DNA from: Gammaproteobacteria bacterium
GTDB lineage: Bacteria; Pseudomonadota; Gammaproteobacteria; Enterobacterales; Kangiellaceae
Assembly: GCA_013373375.1 (NCBI GenBank)
Contig: JABXHY010000004.1
Span: forward strand, 62,001 to 126,000
Length of the DNA: 64,000 bases
Reading direction: 5' to 3'
Below the pieces are notes generated by a model, which had not been told where the DNA came from, did no database searches, and saw only the letters and a program-made list of their open reading frames with translations. Within the stretch, counting starts at the first letter, position 1. Each line of letters begins with the position of its first letter. This document shows, piece after piece, positions 30,690-39,625 of the stretch. The translations under genes were made by a program, and so were the position numbers.

Positions 30690-30725
30690 TTTTCACCTCT
30701 CAAATTCTGTTATCAATCGCAGCAC

Positions 30726-32357
30726 TTACACGTTGCGCTTTGTATTTAAAACATTGATGTTATTGAATCGGGTTGTAGGGCATCCATGAGATACCGCACT
30801 AACCTGAGAGGGTTGTCCCTTTCCATCAAAGAATGAACCGCCGAGGCGATAATCAGATTTGCCTGCTAATTGAGCACATGAATTCCAAAACTCTTGTGTG
30901 TTCGATTGGTAAGCAACATCTTCAATTTGATCAGTAATTTTTCCGTCTTTTATTTCATAGAATAACTGCCCACCAAATTGGAAGTTATATCGCTGTTGGT
31001 CAATAGAGTAGGAACCACGACCAACAATGTAAATGCCATCTTTTACATCTTTAATGATATCGTTAGCAGATAGATCTTGCTTTGCATTTGGTCGTAACGA
31101 AACATTTGGCATTCTCTGGAACTGAACATCTCGCCAACTTTGAGCATAACAGCAACCATGAGATTCGTTTTGGTCGATCATATGCACTTGATCACGTGTT
31201 GCTTGATAATTAACTAAAATACCGCCTTTAATTAAATCCCACTCTTTCGTTTTTACACCTTCATCGTCATAACCGACATTACCCAGTGAGTATGGTTGGT
31301 TTTTATCGGCGAATAAATTAACGATATCAGAACCGTATTCAAACTTTTTGGTACGCCATTTGTCCAAGGTCGCAAAACTGGTTCCAGCGTAGTTTGCTTC
31401 GTATCCAAGTACACGATCCAGTTCCAATGGATGGCCGACTGATTCATGAATCGTTAACATCAAGTGAGCAGGATCAAGCACTAAGTCGTATTTCCCAGGT
31501 TTGACTGATTTAGCAGCTAGTTTTTTCTGCAATTGCTCACCAGCTAACTTAGCATCTTCAACCATGTCGTATGAGTTGCCGTAGCCGATGGTTGCACCGT
31601 CTACCATTATTTTGTCTTTTTTCTTTCCATCTAAATACTCAAATCCCATTCCAACTGGATTGCCTAATCCATTACGCTGTTTGAATCCTGCTTTACCCAC
31701 TGCACTTGCGAAAAACGGAGCCCACAATCGATGAACATCCTGGTCGATATAGGAGCCTTCGGTTGAAGCGAAATACTTCTGCTCATTAACCAAAAAGAAA
31801 ATCGAAGTGATGTAGCTGGCGCCTGAAGTAAGAGCAGCATTATTGACTTCAAGTAATCGATCAACTTTATCTTTGATTGGAATTTCAAACGCATTTTTTT
31901 CAATCGGAGTTTTCCAGCTAACTTCACCGTAACCTTTCACTGGCGCTAGCTTTACAGGTTCAGTTTGAAATTTTGCATTTGCTTTCGCAATAGCGACCGC
32001 TTGGCGCGCTGCTTTCGCAATACTTTCTACAGTCATCAAAGACGTTGAAGCAAATCCCCAGGTACCGTTAGCAATAACTCTTATGCCGATGCCTGCAGAT
32101 TCTGTATTCACGATGTTATTAACCACTTTCTCTCGCGTTGTGATGAATTGATTCAGATAGCGACCAATTCGTACATCTGCATAAGTTGCTCCAGCTTCTT
32201 TCGCCGCGTTTAAGGCGACATCAGCCAGCTTCTTCTTGATTGCAACGTCCATTCCGGGATCTAGCAGTTGTTCGGCTGAAACCACATTGCCCATAATGGG
32301 CAGTGCAATGCCACCAACGCCTATTCCCGTGAGCTTGATAAATTCTCTTCGGTCCAT
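30726..32357 (-). CDS. TldD-like metalloprotease with Tat signal
   Basis: This 543-residue protein is the catalytic TldD-type subunit: the HExxxH zinc motif HESVGH is at residues 304-309, followed by PLELDRVLGYEANYAGTSFA. The N-terminus MDRREFIKLTGIGVGGIALP is a textbook twin-arginine signal, with likely cleavage after VVSA (residue 28). The start has an AGAGGTG ribosome-binding site seven bases upstream. E. coli TldD is cytoplasmic and shorter, so this one is an exported variant. Its partner gene immediately downstream has no signal, so the complex may be exported folded together. The tatABC genes in the same window could serve it. Confidence 0.92.
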   Translation of the reverse strand: MDRREFIKLTGIGVGGIALPIMGNVVSAEQLLDPGMDVAIKKKLADVALNAAKEAGATYADVRIGRYLNQFITTREKVVNNIVNTESAGIGIRVIANGTWGFASTSLMTVESIAKAARQAVAIAKANAKFQTEPVKLAPVKGYGEVSWKTPIEKNAFEIPIKDKVDRLLEVNNAALTSGASYITSIFFLVNEQKYFASTEGSYIDQDVHRLWAPFFASAVGKAGFKQRNGLGNPVGMGFEYLDGKKKDKIMVDGATIGYGNSYDMVEDAKLAGEQLQKKLAAKSVKPGKYDLVLDPAHLMLTIHESVGHPLELDRVLGYEANYAGTSFATLDKWRTKKFEYGSDIVNLFADKNQPYSLGNVGYDDEGVKTKEWDLIKGGILVNYQATRDQVHMIDQNESHGCCYAQSWRDVQFQRMPNVSLRPNAKQDLSANDIIKDVKDGIYIVGRGSYSIDQQRYNFQFGGQLFYEIKDGKITDQIEDVAYQSNTQEFWNSCAQLAGKSDYRLGGSFFDGKGQPSQVSAVSHGCPTTRFNNINVLNTKRNV

Positions 32358-32672
32358 GGGTTCACCTCTTGTTTTAATCGATATTAAGTGAGAGCCAAAC
32401 GCCTAAACTGCCCCAATTTGACTCTAAGGGTGAACTGATATTGTCTGGTTAAACAAAGAAAAGCAAAAACAAAATGTAAAAACATTTAACACAAACCTGA
32501 ACAACCACTTAAAAACTTGTGATACCGGCTGTTATAAACTCATCCCAACCATTAATCGTCATTGAATCTTTGCAAATCTTTACATACCTTTACTTAGTGA
32601 TCCCCCTTTCTTGACGCTTTAAGCAGTACACTTAATCGCATGTTGAGCTGACGTTTACGGTTAGGAGAAAAA
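32358..32672. other. Divergent intergenic region, tldD-like / DUF1996
   Basis: This 315-base gap lies between divergently transcribed genes. It is AT-rich. A TTGACG hexamer at 32611-32616 could be a -35 for the plus-strand gene, but the -10 (TTAATC near 32632) is poor. A clear TAGGAG ribosome-binding site precedes the DUF1996 ATG. No RNA gene or repeat is evident. Confidence 0.5.
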
Positions 32673-34091
32673 ATGTTGAAGAAATATCTTAGCGCTTTAA
32701 TAGTTTGTCACATCTTTTTTTATGGTTGTTCAAGTTCAAACGAACAAGACGACAACCAGAGTGGAGCGACTTCATTCGACTTATCGATAAGGTTTTTAAT
32801 CACACCCAACTCAGTGACTACTGAGCGGCATGCGAAATTCGAATTTGTCGCGACTGACGCAGTGCAATATCAGTGCCGGGTCAACCAGCAGAGTTTTGAG
32901 CCTTGTGACGACTCATTATTTTTAGTCGACCTTACATCAGGCTCGCAACAGTTTGACGTTCAAGCCTTAGCGACTAATGCAGATGGCAGTACTGCTGCAG
33001 GTGACATCGCGAGCTTTAATTGGCAAATAGACAGCCTTTTTGCATCATCAAATGACGATTTAATTCCAACCAATGTTACGCCCGATCCAGTCGCTCCGAA
33101 TAGTTGGCGAGGCATCTTACGAATTAACTGTGATTTCGCCCACAGCGGATACAATGACCCAATTGTTTTTCCAAATCTAGAGAATGCTGCTCATTTACAC
33201 CGTTTTTATGGCAATACGCTTGTTGATCACACAACAACTTTGGAATCTCTTTACACTCAAGGCGAGTCAAGTTGCCAAGGAAATTATTTGAATCGTTCAT
33301 CCTATTGGGTGCCCGCATTGTTAGCACCTCACTTTGACGAAAATGGGAATCGAATTGTTGATGAAAACGGCGAACCTGCCTGGCAAGTCGTTCCCGCGGT
33401 AGTTGGCAATGACGATGAAGCGCACGAAGTATTTTATTACTCGGCAGGAATCGACAACTTGAGCGATATCCAACCACCTCCTGCAGGATTACGCATGATT
33501 GCTGGCAGCCATATGACAATGCCCGGTGATCAGCAAGATACCTCAATCGTCCGTTGGCATTGCCAATCGTGGGAGTCGGACGATGCTTCAAACCCCAATT
33601 TTAGCGCAACCATTCCACAGTGCACCGCGCCGGATCGCGTTAGGATGGATATCTTTTTTCCCAGTTGTTGGAATGGAACTGATTTAGATTCAAATGATCA
33701 CAAAAGCCATATGGCGTATCCCATTGAAGATTCATCAACGGGAGATTTGATTTGCCCTGAGTCACATCCTGTTGCCATCGCTAGAGTGAGTTACCATTAC
33801 GCGTTCGGCGTAAAGCCAGAAGTTTTTGATCCGATAACTGAGTCATCGAAAGGTTGGCGATTTGCGTCTGACATGTATGAAGTTTCAGATGCACAACCAG
33901 GTGGACTTTCATTGCATGGCGATTGGTTTAATGGATGGCATCCTGAAATTATGCAACTTATTGTCGATAATTGCATTCAACAAGCGTTTGATTGTCACGA
34001 CGGAAACTTAGGCAACGGTTATCGGCTTTCTGGAACTCGAGAGGGCACACAGTATGAAGCGCCAATTATTAATCGAGGTTTGGGTTACTGA
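32673..34091 (+). CDS. DUF1996-domain lipoprotein
   Basis: This 472-residue protein begins with a probable lipoprotein signal (lipidated Cys in FFYGCSSS near residue 19; the lipobox is unusual), then an Ig-like stretch (about 40-125) and a DUF1996 domain (about 145-460). The domain hallmarks are LHRFYGNTLVDHTTTLESL, SYWVPALLAPHF, GLRMIAGSHM, IFFPSCWNGTDLDSNDHKSHM and HGDWFNGWHPE, with many conserved His, Asp and Cys. DUF1996 is known mainly from fungi and actinobacteria and has no assigned activity. It is the only plus-strand gene in the 20.9-48.5 kb segment, convergent with the transporter operon across a strong bidirectional terminator. A surface or periplasmic role is likely. Confidence 0.88.
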   Translation: MLKKYLSALIVCHIFFYGCSSSNEQDDNQSGATSFDLSIRFLITPNSVTTERHAKFEFVATDAVQYQCRVNQQSFEPCDDSLFLVDLTSGSQQFDVQALATNADGSTAAGDIASFNWQIDSLFASSNDDLIPTNVTPDPVAPNSWRGILRINCDFAHSGYNDPIVFPNLENAAHLHRFYGNTLVDHTTTLESLYTQGESSCQGNYLNRSSYWVPALLAPHFDENGNRIVDENGEPAWQVVPAVVGNDDEAHEVFYYSAGIDNLSDIQPPPAGLRMIAGSHMTMPGDQQDTSIVRWHCQSWESDDASNPNFSATIPQCTAPDRVRMDIFFPSCWNGTDLDSNDHKSHMAYPIEDSSTGDLICPESHPVAIARVSYHYAFGVKPEVFDPITESSKGWRFASDMYEVSDAQPGGLSLHGDWFNGWHPEIMQLIVDNCIQQAFDCHDGNLGNGYRLSGTREGTQYEAPIINRGLGY

Positions 34092-34119
34092 GTTGATTAT
34101 TCAATTTAGCATTGCTAAT

Positions 34120-34152
34120 AAAAAAGAAGACCGAATCACGGTCTTCTTTTTT
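34120..34152. terminator. Bidirectional terminator, DUF1996 / ABC-OmpA operon
   Basis: AAAAAAGAAGACCG (34120-34133), loop AATCA, then CGGTCTTCTTTTTT (34139-34152) form a 14-bp A/T-flanked stem able to stop transcription from both convergent units. Confidence 0.92.
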
Positions 34153-34197
34153 GCTTCTTAACACATTACTCGTAAAAAATGAGCTTTCTTTACGCTA

Positions 34198-35235
34198 TTA
34201 CTTATCGAGCTCTTTCATGTATTTAGAGGTGAAGCGTAATTTGATATTTCGTTTGCTTCCTAAAACACTGCCATCGTCAAACTCAATGCCAACAAAATCA
34301 GGAGATGATGCGCCATCACCAAACAAACCTTTTTCAAAACTAAAGGTTCTTACGTAATCCATTGTTTTCTTAACACTGTCTGCCTGAGCAATTTTTGCCG
34401 CTTCTTCATTGGTATAAAACATTTTCGTTGTTTTAAGTTGCGACTTAAACTCTGCTGGTGTAGCGCCCGATTGGTCCGCTAAATAATCAATGACTTCTTT
34501 TTGAGTTTTATTGTTGTTCATTAAACTCATTGTCTCATACCAAGCACCAACCAAAGCTTTCTTTAAACGTTCATCGGCATCAGTTTTGACTACCATCAAG
34601 TCTAATATTTCACCAGGAATCATAGACGAATCGAAAATCATTTTAGCTCCTTTTGCGTTTCTAACTTGTTGCAAAGGAGGATTCCAGGTAACAGTAGCTG
34701 CATTATCTTTTGCAATAAATAACGAAGCAATATCGGCATCAGAAGTGTTCATCACTTTTAGATCACGTTCCGACATGCCATTTTTTTCTAAGGCACGAGC
34801 TAACATGTAGTGGCTCACTGAAAGCTCAACTAACGATACTTCACGGCCCTTTAAATCTTTAACGCTTTTGCCATTTTTAATAACGATACCATCGTTGCCG
34901 TTTGAGTAATCGCCAATTATCAATGCTGTAGAATCAATACCACCAACCGCAGGAATCGTCAGTGCGTCCATATTGGTCATAGTACAAGCGTCAAACTCTC
35001 CAGCTGTATATAAGTTAATTGACTCGATATAGTCATTAATTAAAGTTACTTTAATCTCTATGCCGTATTTATCGGCCCACTTTTTTACTATGCCTTTATC
35101 TGCGGCGTAGCCCCACGGCTCCCATCCGGTATAGTGCGACCAACATACTTTGAACGAATCAGCAGATGCGACCATTGATGTCATCGCTAGCAATAAACCG
35201 GCGATACTTTTTTTGAATAGCTTAATTGTCATCAT
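34198..35235 (-). CDS. ABC transporter solute-binding protein, NMT1/urea-type
   Basis: This 345-residue periplasmic binding protein has a signal peptide (AGLLLAMTSMVASA, cleavage after residue 25) and an NMT1/SsuA-like fold. KVCWSHYTGWEPWGYAADKG, INLYTAGEFDACTMTNMDAL and KDLKGREVSLVELS resemble the binding proteins encoded near urea carboxylase genes (TIGR03427-like) and other NitT/TauT systems. It is the last gene of an eight-gene operon whose first genes encode the permease and ATPase. Two consecutive ATGs are possible starts; GGGAG lies upstream of both. No urea carboxylase or urease gene is in view, so the urea assignment is not supported here. Confidence 0.85.
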   Translation of the reverse strand: MMTIKLFKKSIAGLLLAMTSMVASADSFKVCWSHYTGWEPWGYAADKGIVKKWADKYGIEIKVTLINDYIESINLYTAGEFDACTMTNMDALTIPAVGGIDSTALIIGDYSNGNDGIVIKNGKSVKDLKGREVSLVELSVSHYMLARALEKNGMSERDLKVMNTSDADIASLFIAKDNAATVTWNPPLQQVRNAKGAKMIFDSSMIPGEILDLMVVKTDADERLKKALVGAWYETMSLMNNNKTQKEVIDYLADQSGATPAEFKSQLKTTKMFYTNEEAAKIAQADSVKKTMDYVRTFSFEKGLFGDGASSPDFVGIEFDDGSVLGSKRNIKLRFTSKYMKELDK

Positions 35236-35248
35236 AAAACTCCCTTAG

Positions 35249-36466
35249 CTAAGATTTGGATTCATCTAAATCAATTATTTCAAGACCAAACTCGTCATCT
35301 GAAAGATCTTCAGCATTTTCGAATTTTTTCACAGACTCATCAGCCTTTTTGGTCACTTCATTCATTTCGATAATGGTATTAGCCATTTTTGGTAGCGCAT
35401 CTTGTCGAAACTTCGATATATCTTCGAGCGCGGCATTGATATCTTGAAAAGCAGCTTTCAACTTTTGCATATCTAATTGCGCCGATGCTGCCTTTTTATG
35501 AATTTCTGCACCTTGTTGTTTTAAATTAGCTGCGGTTTGAGCAATTAAATTATTGGTTGTGTCATTAATTGCTTCTATCTTTTCTAATGTTATTTTTTGA
35601 TTCGCTAGCGCTAAAGCTAATGTAACAGCAGTTTGCAACGCATTAACTGTCACCGACAGTGCTCGATTAACGCCTCGAATCAATTCTTTGTTATTTCGAA
35701 TAACTACTTCTATTGTAAGCACGGCTTGCTGAGCAACAGCTCGTTGCTGCTGTAAATCCTGAATTCGTTGTCGCAGAGGAAACAAAACCTCTTCCTTTAA
35801 AAAGATAGTTTTCGGATCATCAGCAGTGAGTTCCAGCTCTATCTTCTCAGATAACTTCTTATCCAATGCCATTGCAAAAGCAATTTGCGTTTTTAGCATT
35901 TCATTTAGATTTTTAAAATGCAACTGGTCATCCGCTAATGTAATATTATCGTGCTTTAATTGCTCACGACCTTTTTCCAAACTTTTCACAATATCCGCAA
36001 TAACGGTTTCTGCGCTCTGATATTGTGCAAAATATTTTGATATTGGCGTTCCAATAAAGGGCAGGGCACTGAGTAAACGACGTAAAAACGTAACAGAAAA
36101 ATCAAATTTATTTGGGTCAAGTTCTTCAACTTTATCTCTTAAAGCAACCAGAGAATTAGCAACTGGACCACCATCTTCACTGTTCTTCGAAAGCGTGGCA
36201 ATAGACTGGTTTAACATATTTGATCGCCGTGATGCCATTTTTTGCAAATGAGAGCCCATTTGCTCGATCGCTTTGACACCTTCCATTTTCGATGTGTGAT
36301 TATTGGTATCTATGCTAAGAAACTTTTCTAAAGTTGCGTTAACTTTTGATTCAAGTTCACTCTCTAACTCAGGTTCTTTGTCAGCCACTTCAAGCTCTTT
36401 TTTTACCTCATCAACATCTAACGAAAATTCCTTTTTCGAGGTTTCTTCAACGGTAACTTGACTCAT
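35249..36466 (-). CDS. TelA-family (toxic anion resistance) protein
   Basis: This 405-residue, soluble, mostly helical protein matches the TelA/KlaA family: GSHLQKMASRRSNML, FLRRLLSALPFIGTPISKYF, KSLEKGREQLKHDNITLADDQ and LLIQTAANL-like helices occur in family order. It is likely cytoplasmic and rich in coiled coil. TelA proteins were first linked to tellurite resistance but appear widely with envelope-stress or phage-defence-like genes, and their biochemical role is unsettled. It lies directly after the coiled-coil membrane protein gene, has a GGAG site nine bases before the ATG, and is followed by the binding-protein gene at a 13-base gap. Its place in a transporter operon is unusual for the better-known TelA contexts. 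Confidence 0.88.
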   Translation of the reverse strand: MSQVTVEETSKKEFSLDVDEVKKELEVADKEPELESELESKVNATLEKFLSIDTNNHTSKMEGVKAIEQMGSHLQKMASRRSNMLNQSIATLSKNSEDGGPVANSLVALRDKVEELDPNKFDFSVTFLRRLLSALPFIGTPISKYFAQYQSAETVIADIVKSLEKGREQLKHDNITLADDQLHFKNLNEMLKTQIAFAMALDKKLSEKIELELTADDPKTIFLKEEVLFPLRQRIQDLQQQRAVAQQAVLTIEVVIRNNKELIRGVNRALSVTVNALQTAVTLALALANQKITLEKIEAINDTTNNLIAQTAANLKQQGAEIHKKAASAQLDMQKLKAAFQDINAALEDISKFRQDALPKMANTIIEMNEVTKKADESVKKFENAEDLSDDEFGLEIIDLDESKS

Positions 36467-36487
36467 TTTAACTGTCTCCCACTATTG

Positions 36488-37267
36488 TCAAACTTTATAT
36501 AAATTCACTTTGTCGGCTATACGAGCTAGCTCATCCATAGCGTAATCAAGATCGGTTTCGGCTTGACCTTTTTGTGTCCGGGTCATTGCCAATTTTACTG
36601 AAACTTTATCAATTTCTGTAAGCGCCTTTTCATTATCGGTGCTCAACCGGCTAATTCTTTGCTTTTGTTCTTCGAGCAATTCTAAACGTCGGGTTAATGC
36701 CTCTATTTTTTCCAAGTTCCCTTCCGTTCGATTTTGCTCAATGCTTGCTTTAATTCTTGCTTCATCAATAGTACTGATTGATTTCAATGCAATATAAATA
36801 TCTTCTATGTTATCCAATGCCGACAAATACACTTGTTCAGCAATCCCTCGATATCGTAGATAGGTCATTTCGCCTTCTTGAAAACGTTGTTTCAATATAT
36901 CGCTAAAACTATCAAATTTGGATTGCAACAAATTCAACTGTTCTGAAACATGATCACCATTTAAATCTTTAAGCCCACTTTTTAGCTGATTTAACTTTTC
37001 TATTGAAGCTTGATGAATTCTCTCTCTCACTTGCTCAAGATACTTTTTCTCTAACTCACCTCGCCCAATAAAATACTTATATGCCCAACCTAATCCGTAA
37101 GCCAAGATGCCCAAGCCTAAAATGGATCCTGTCAGCAAAGACAATCCGAAAAATATTACTGACATGGCACCAATACCAACCAATGTTCCAGGAAATACGG
37201 TTTCTGGTGCCTTTGCCGTTTCTTCGATTACCTTCTTCTTGATAGCCTTTTTTGAAAACTCCTGCAC
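36488..37267 (-). CDS. Coiled-coil membrane protein, possibly XpaC-like
   Basis: This 259-residue protein has two membrane helices near the N-terminus (about 27-47 and 48-68, separated by a tight turn) and then an almost entirely helical, charged cytoplasmic part with predicted coiled coils (about 75-130 and 170-250). Position beside a TelA gene suggests the XpaC-type partner often encoded next to TelA, but no decisive motif was recognised. It starts two bases after the SBP-OmpA gene upstream and ends 21 bases before telA. A membrane platform for TelA is a reasonable inference. Confidence 0.7.
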   Translation of the reverse strand: MQEFSKKAIKKKVIEETAKAPETVFPGTLVGIGAMSVIFFGLSLLTGSILGLGILAYGLGWAYKYFIGRGELEKKYLEQVRERIHQASIEKLNQLKSGLKDLNGDHVSEQLNLLQSKFDSFSDILKQRFQEGEMTYLRYRGIAEQVYLSALDNIEDIYIALKSISTIDEARIKASIEQNRTEGNLEKIEALTRRLELLEEQKQRISRLSTDNEKALTEIDKVSVKLAMTRTQKGQAETDLDYAMDELARIADKVNLYKV

Positions 37268-37269
37268 TT

Positions 37270-38817
37270 TTATATTTCCTCAGCTACAAGAACGAGTTCA
37301 ACGCGAGGTAGTCGATATTGATAGGCACGGAAAGATTCTCCAGCATCACGTTTTAAAGGCTGAGTGCCACCATACCCTAAGGCCTGAGTTCGGTTTTCAT
37401 CAATGTCATGCGTAATCATAAGGTACCTTAAAACGGATTCCGCTCGCTCTTGTGACAAAATCATATTTTGCTTGTCATCTCCACGAGTTGACGTATGCCC
37501 TTTTATCTTTAATCGATACGCAGGATAATGTTTTAATGACTCTACAGCGATATCAATTTCCTTTTTCCCTTCCAAAGTAAGTTCATCAGATCCACTTGAA
37601 AATACAATCGGCCGGACTTTTAGGGTGCCAATTTCTCTTAGATTCGCCCATTGGTTCTGAGTGAGACTCTCGAACTGTATATTCTCAACCGATGCTTTAC
37701 TACCAAAACCACTAGAATTAATAATCGAACTGTACAGTCGTGATACAAAGCTTGAGTTTGTGATGGTATAGGGATCTCGATTCGGTAAAGGACTGGATTT
37801 TACACTGCCAAAATCTTGTAATATCGAAACGGTTGATTCAATCGAATCAATAACACCTTCATTCCTAATGCCATCAATCGCTTCAAGTCCATACCATTCA
37901 AGATAATTATCTTGTAACGACATCCACTCAATGCCTGATAGCATTTGCTGTACTGATTGCGCATCGACTCCGATTTCACTTTCAACATCATCGATAAAGG
38001 CACTTTGATTTCTCTGATAATGTTGTAACGTTTTGTAGTACTCTTTTAATAAAGTTGAGATGGCTTCTTCGTTATTTTTTATAAATTTTCGTTCTGCAAT
38101 TAATATGTCGACTATTAATCTTTTGGTCGCCTCAGTGCCTAATATTTTCTTGATACCCGGGATGTTACTCACTCGACTAACATCGGGCTCCCATAATACT
38201 GCGACATCGACTTCTTTATTTTTCAGTCGATTTCTTGCATCTTCTGATCCATTGGCTTCAACTGCCCAGTCATTACGATTTTTTAATCTGGATATGTCAA
38301 AATGCACACTGATCGCTTTTAACAACTGATGGCTCGGAGAATCTGGGGTAAATGCAATCTTTAGATTTTCTATATCTTTAAGCTGATCAATTGAACTTAC
38401 TTTGTCTTCCCAAGCCATAATGGCATCAACGCCTTTCGACTCATCAAGCACCGCAATTATGGCTCCCGGATAATTCTCATCTTTTCCATTAAGGACATAC
38501 GAATCTATTGTTCCCACGGCGAGGTCAATTTTTCGATCGGCCAAGGCTTCGTATCTTTTCTGATAGTCAGCGCCATCATCAATGCATTCGACACGATATC
38601 CTTTTTGTCTCATACGACGCTGTAGCTCTTTCGAGCACAGCGGGTAGTAGCCGATAAAATTATCAACGCCAATTTTAATGGTGCCTTTTGAAGCAACTGC
38701 ATCAGATGTTTGTCGTGTTTCTCGTTCCTGCAACGCTGGCACCAGATACTTATACCCAAGCATGCCCAGAAACGACAACAGTAAAATTATGGCTGCTATT
38801 TTAACCGTACGTGGCAT
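37270..38817 (-). CDS. Membrane-anchored solute-binding/OmpA fusion protein
   Basis: This 515-residue protein combines a solute-binding fold with an OmpA-type peptidoglycan-binding domain. An uncleaved-looking N-terminal helix (about residues 7-24) is followed by an NMT1-like binding domain (KGTIKIGVDNFIGYYPLC near 44-61, LAVGTIDSYVL, and DVAVLWEPDVSRV) and a C-terminal OmpA domain (about 400-515) with IKGHTSTRGDDKQNMILSQERAESVLRYL. It should sit in the periplasm tethered to the inner membrane and bind peptidoglycan. It lies ten bases after the VWA gene in the transporter operon. Confidence 0.88.
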   Translation of the reverse strand: MPRTVKIAAIILLLSFLGMLGYKYLVPALQERETRQTSDAVASKGTIKIGVDNFIGYYPLCSKELQRRMRQKGYRVECIDDGADYQKRYEALADRKIDLAVGTIDSYVLNGKDENYPGAIIAVLDESKGVDAIMAWEDKVSSIDQLKDIENLKIAFTPDSPSHQLLKAISVHFDISRLKNRNDWAVEANGSEDARNRLKNKEVDVAVLWEPDVSRVSNIPGIKKILGTEATKRLIVDILIAERKFIKNNEEAISTLLKEYYKTLQHYQRNQSAFIDDVESEIGVDAQSVQQMLSGIEWMSLQDNYLEWYGLEAIDGIRNEGVIDSIESTVSILQDFGSVKSSPLPNRDPYTITNSSFVSRLYSSIINSSGFGSKASVENIQFESLTQNQWANLREIGTLKVRPIVFSSGSDELTLEGKKEIDIAVESLKHYPAYRLKIKGHTSTRGDDKQNMILSQERAESVLRYLMITHDIDENRTQALGYGGTQPLKRDAGESFRAYQYRLPRVELVLVAEEI

Positions 38818-38827
38818 TCATAAACTC

Positions 38828-39613
38828 CTAACCATCGAACTCACTAATATCAAAAGACTCTGCTTCGGCTAACACTGTTTTTAGACTTTTTGCCAAAGTT
38901 TCAGCAGAACTTGCCGATTGATAGTTAACAATACCTTGTTGATTCAAGCTATGAGATGGGTCAATACAAAAACCGACCGTATGAATTTGTACCGGTGACT
39001 GTTTAACAATTTTGGATACTATTTTATCAGGTCTTTCTCCGCTGGAAGCTTCACCATCGGTGACGATCACTAAATGATATTCGCCGTAGCCCATTTGTTG
39101 CTTTGCTCTTTTAGTAAGTGCTGAATAAGCTTCAGAAATAGCTGTCTTAAGTGGCGTACCACCAGATGCTTCAAGCATTCTAATCGCCTGTTTTAGCTGT
39201 GGCCGATTTTGCATTGCTAAACCAACACGCTCTTTATTACCTTTGTGATCAAATGCTAACAAACCGATATAATCGGAAGGTTGAATTTCATCAATAAAAG
39301 TACTGATGGCGTTTTTCGCAATATCAATTTTCAATCCATTGCCTTCACACGCAGAATCTCGCATTGAACCAGACCCATCAAACACTATGTAATAGTTCTT
39401 GGCCAATAAATTATCTGCCAAATTCGTTTGCTCATTTAATTTTGGCCAATTATTGAGTGCGCCCTTACTTCCATAAGTCGAGTTCACATTTGATTGCTTT
39501 TCAGCTATTGCACTACTTGAAGATGCAGGCTTAGATGGCTTGTCGTTAAATAAAAATTTATAGCCAATCACAACGGCAGCAACAACGACTAAAGGCTTGA
39601 TTAATTTATTCAT
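38828..39613 (-). CDS. Membrane-anchored VWA-domain protein
   Basis: This 261-residue protein has an N-terminal membrane helix (about residues 6-22), a low-complexity linker and a von Willebrand factor A domain (about 73-250). The MIDAS metal site looks complete: DGSGS at 79-83, T153 in GGTPL, and D186 in VTDGE. The VWA domain would be periplasmic. Such domains bind ligands through a Mg or Ca ion and are often remodelled by AAA+ proteins; a MoxR gene is 11 kb away on the same strand but in a different operon. It lies between the two SBP-OmpA genes. Confidence 0.9.
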   Translation of the reverse strand: MNKLIKPLVVVAAVVIGYKFLFNDKPSKPASSSSAIAEKQSNVNSTYGSKGALNNWPKLNEQTNLADNLLAKNYYIVFDGSGSMRDSACEGNGLKIDIAKNAISTFIDEIQPSDYIGLLAFDHKGNKERVGLAMQNRPQLKQAIRMLEASGGTPLKTAISEAYSALTKRAKQQMGYGEYHLVIVTDGEASSGERPDKIVSKIVKQSPVQIHTVGFCIDPSHSLNQQGIVNYQSASSAETLAKSLKTVLAEAESFDISEFDG

Positions 39614-39625
39614 TTGACGTTCTCC

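Noticed and set aside
34198-35235. Assigning the last solute-binding protein specifically to urea transport
   Set aside because: Resembles binding proteins near urea carboxylase, but no urea carboxylase, urease or allophanate hydrolase gene is in the window.
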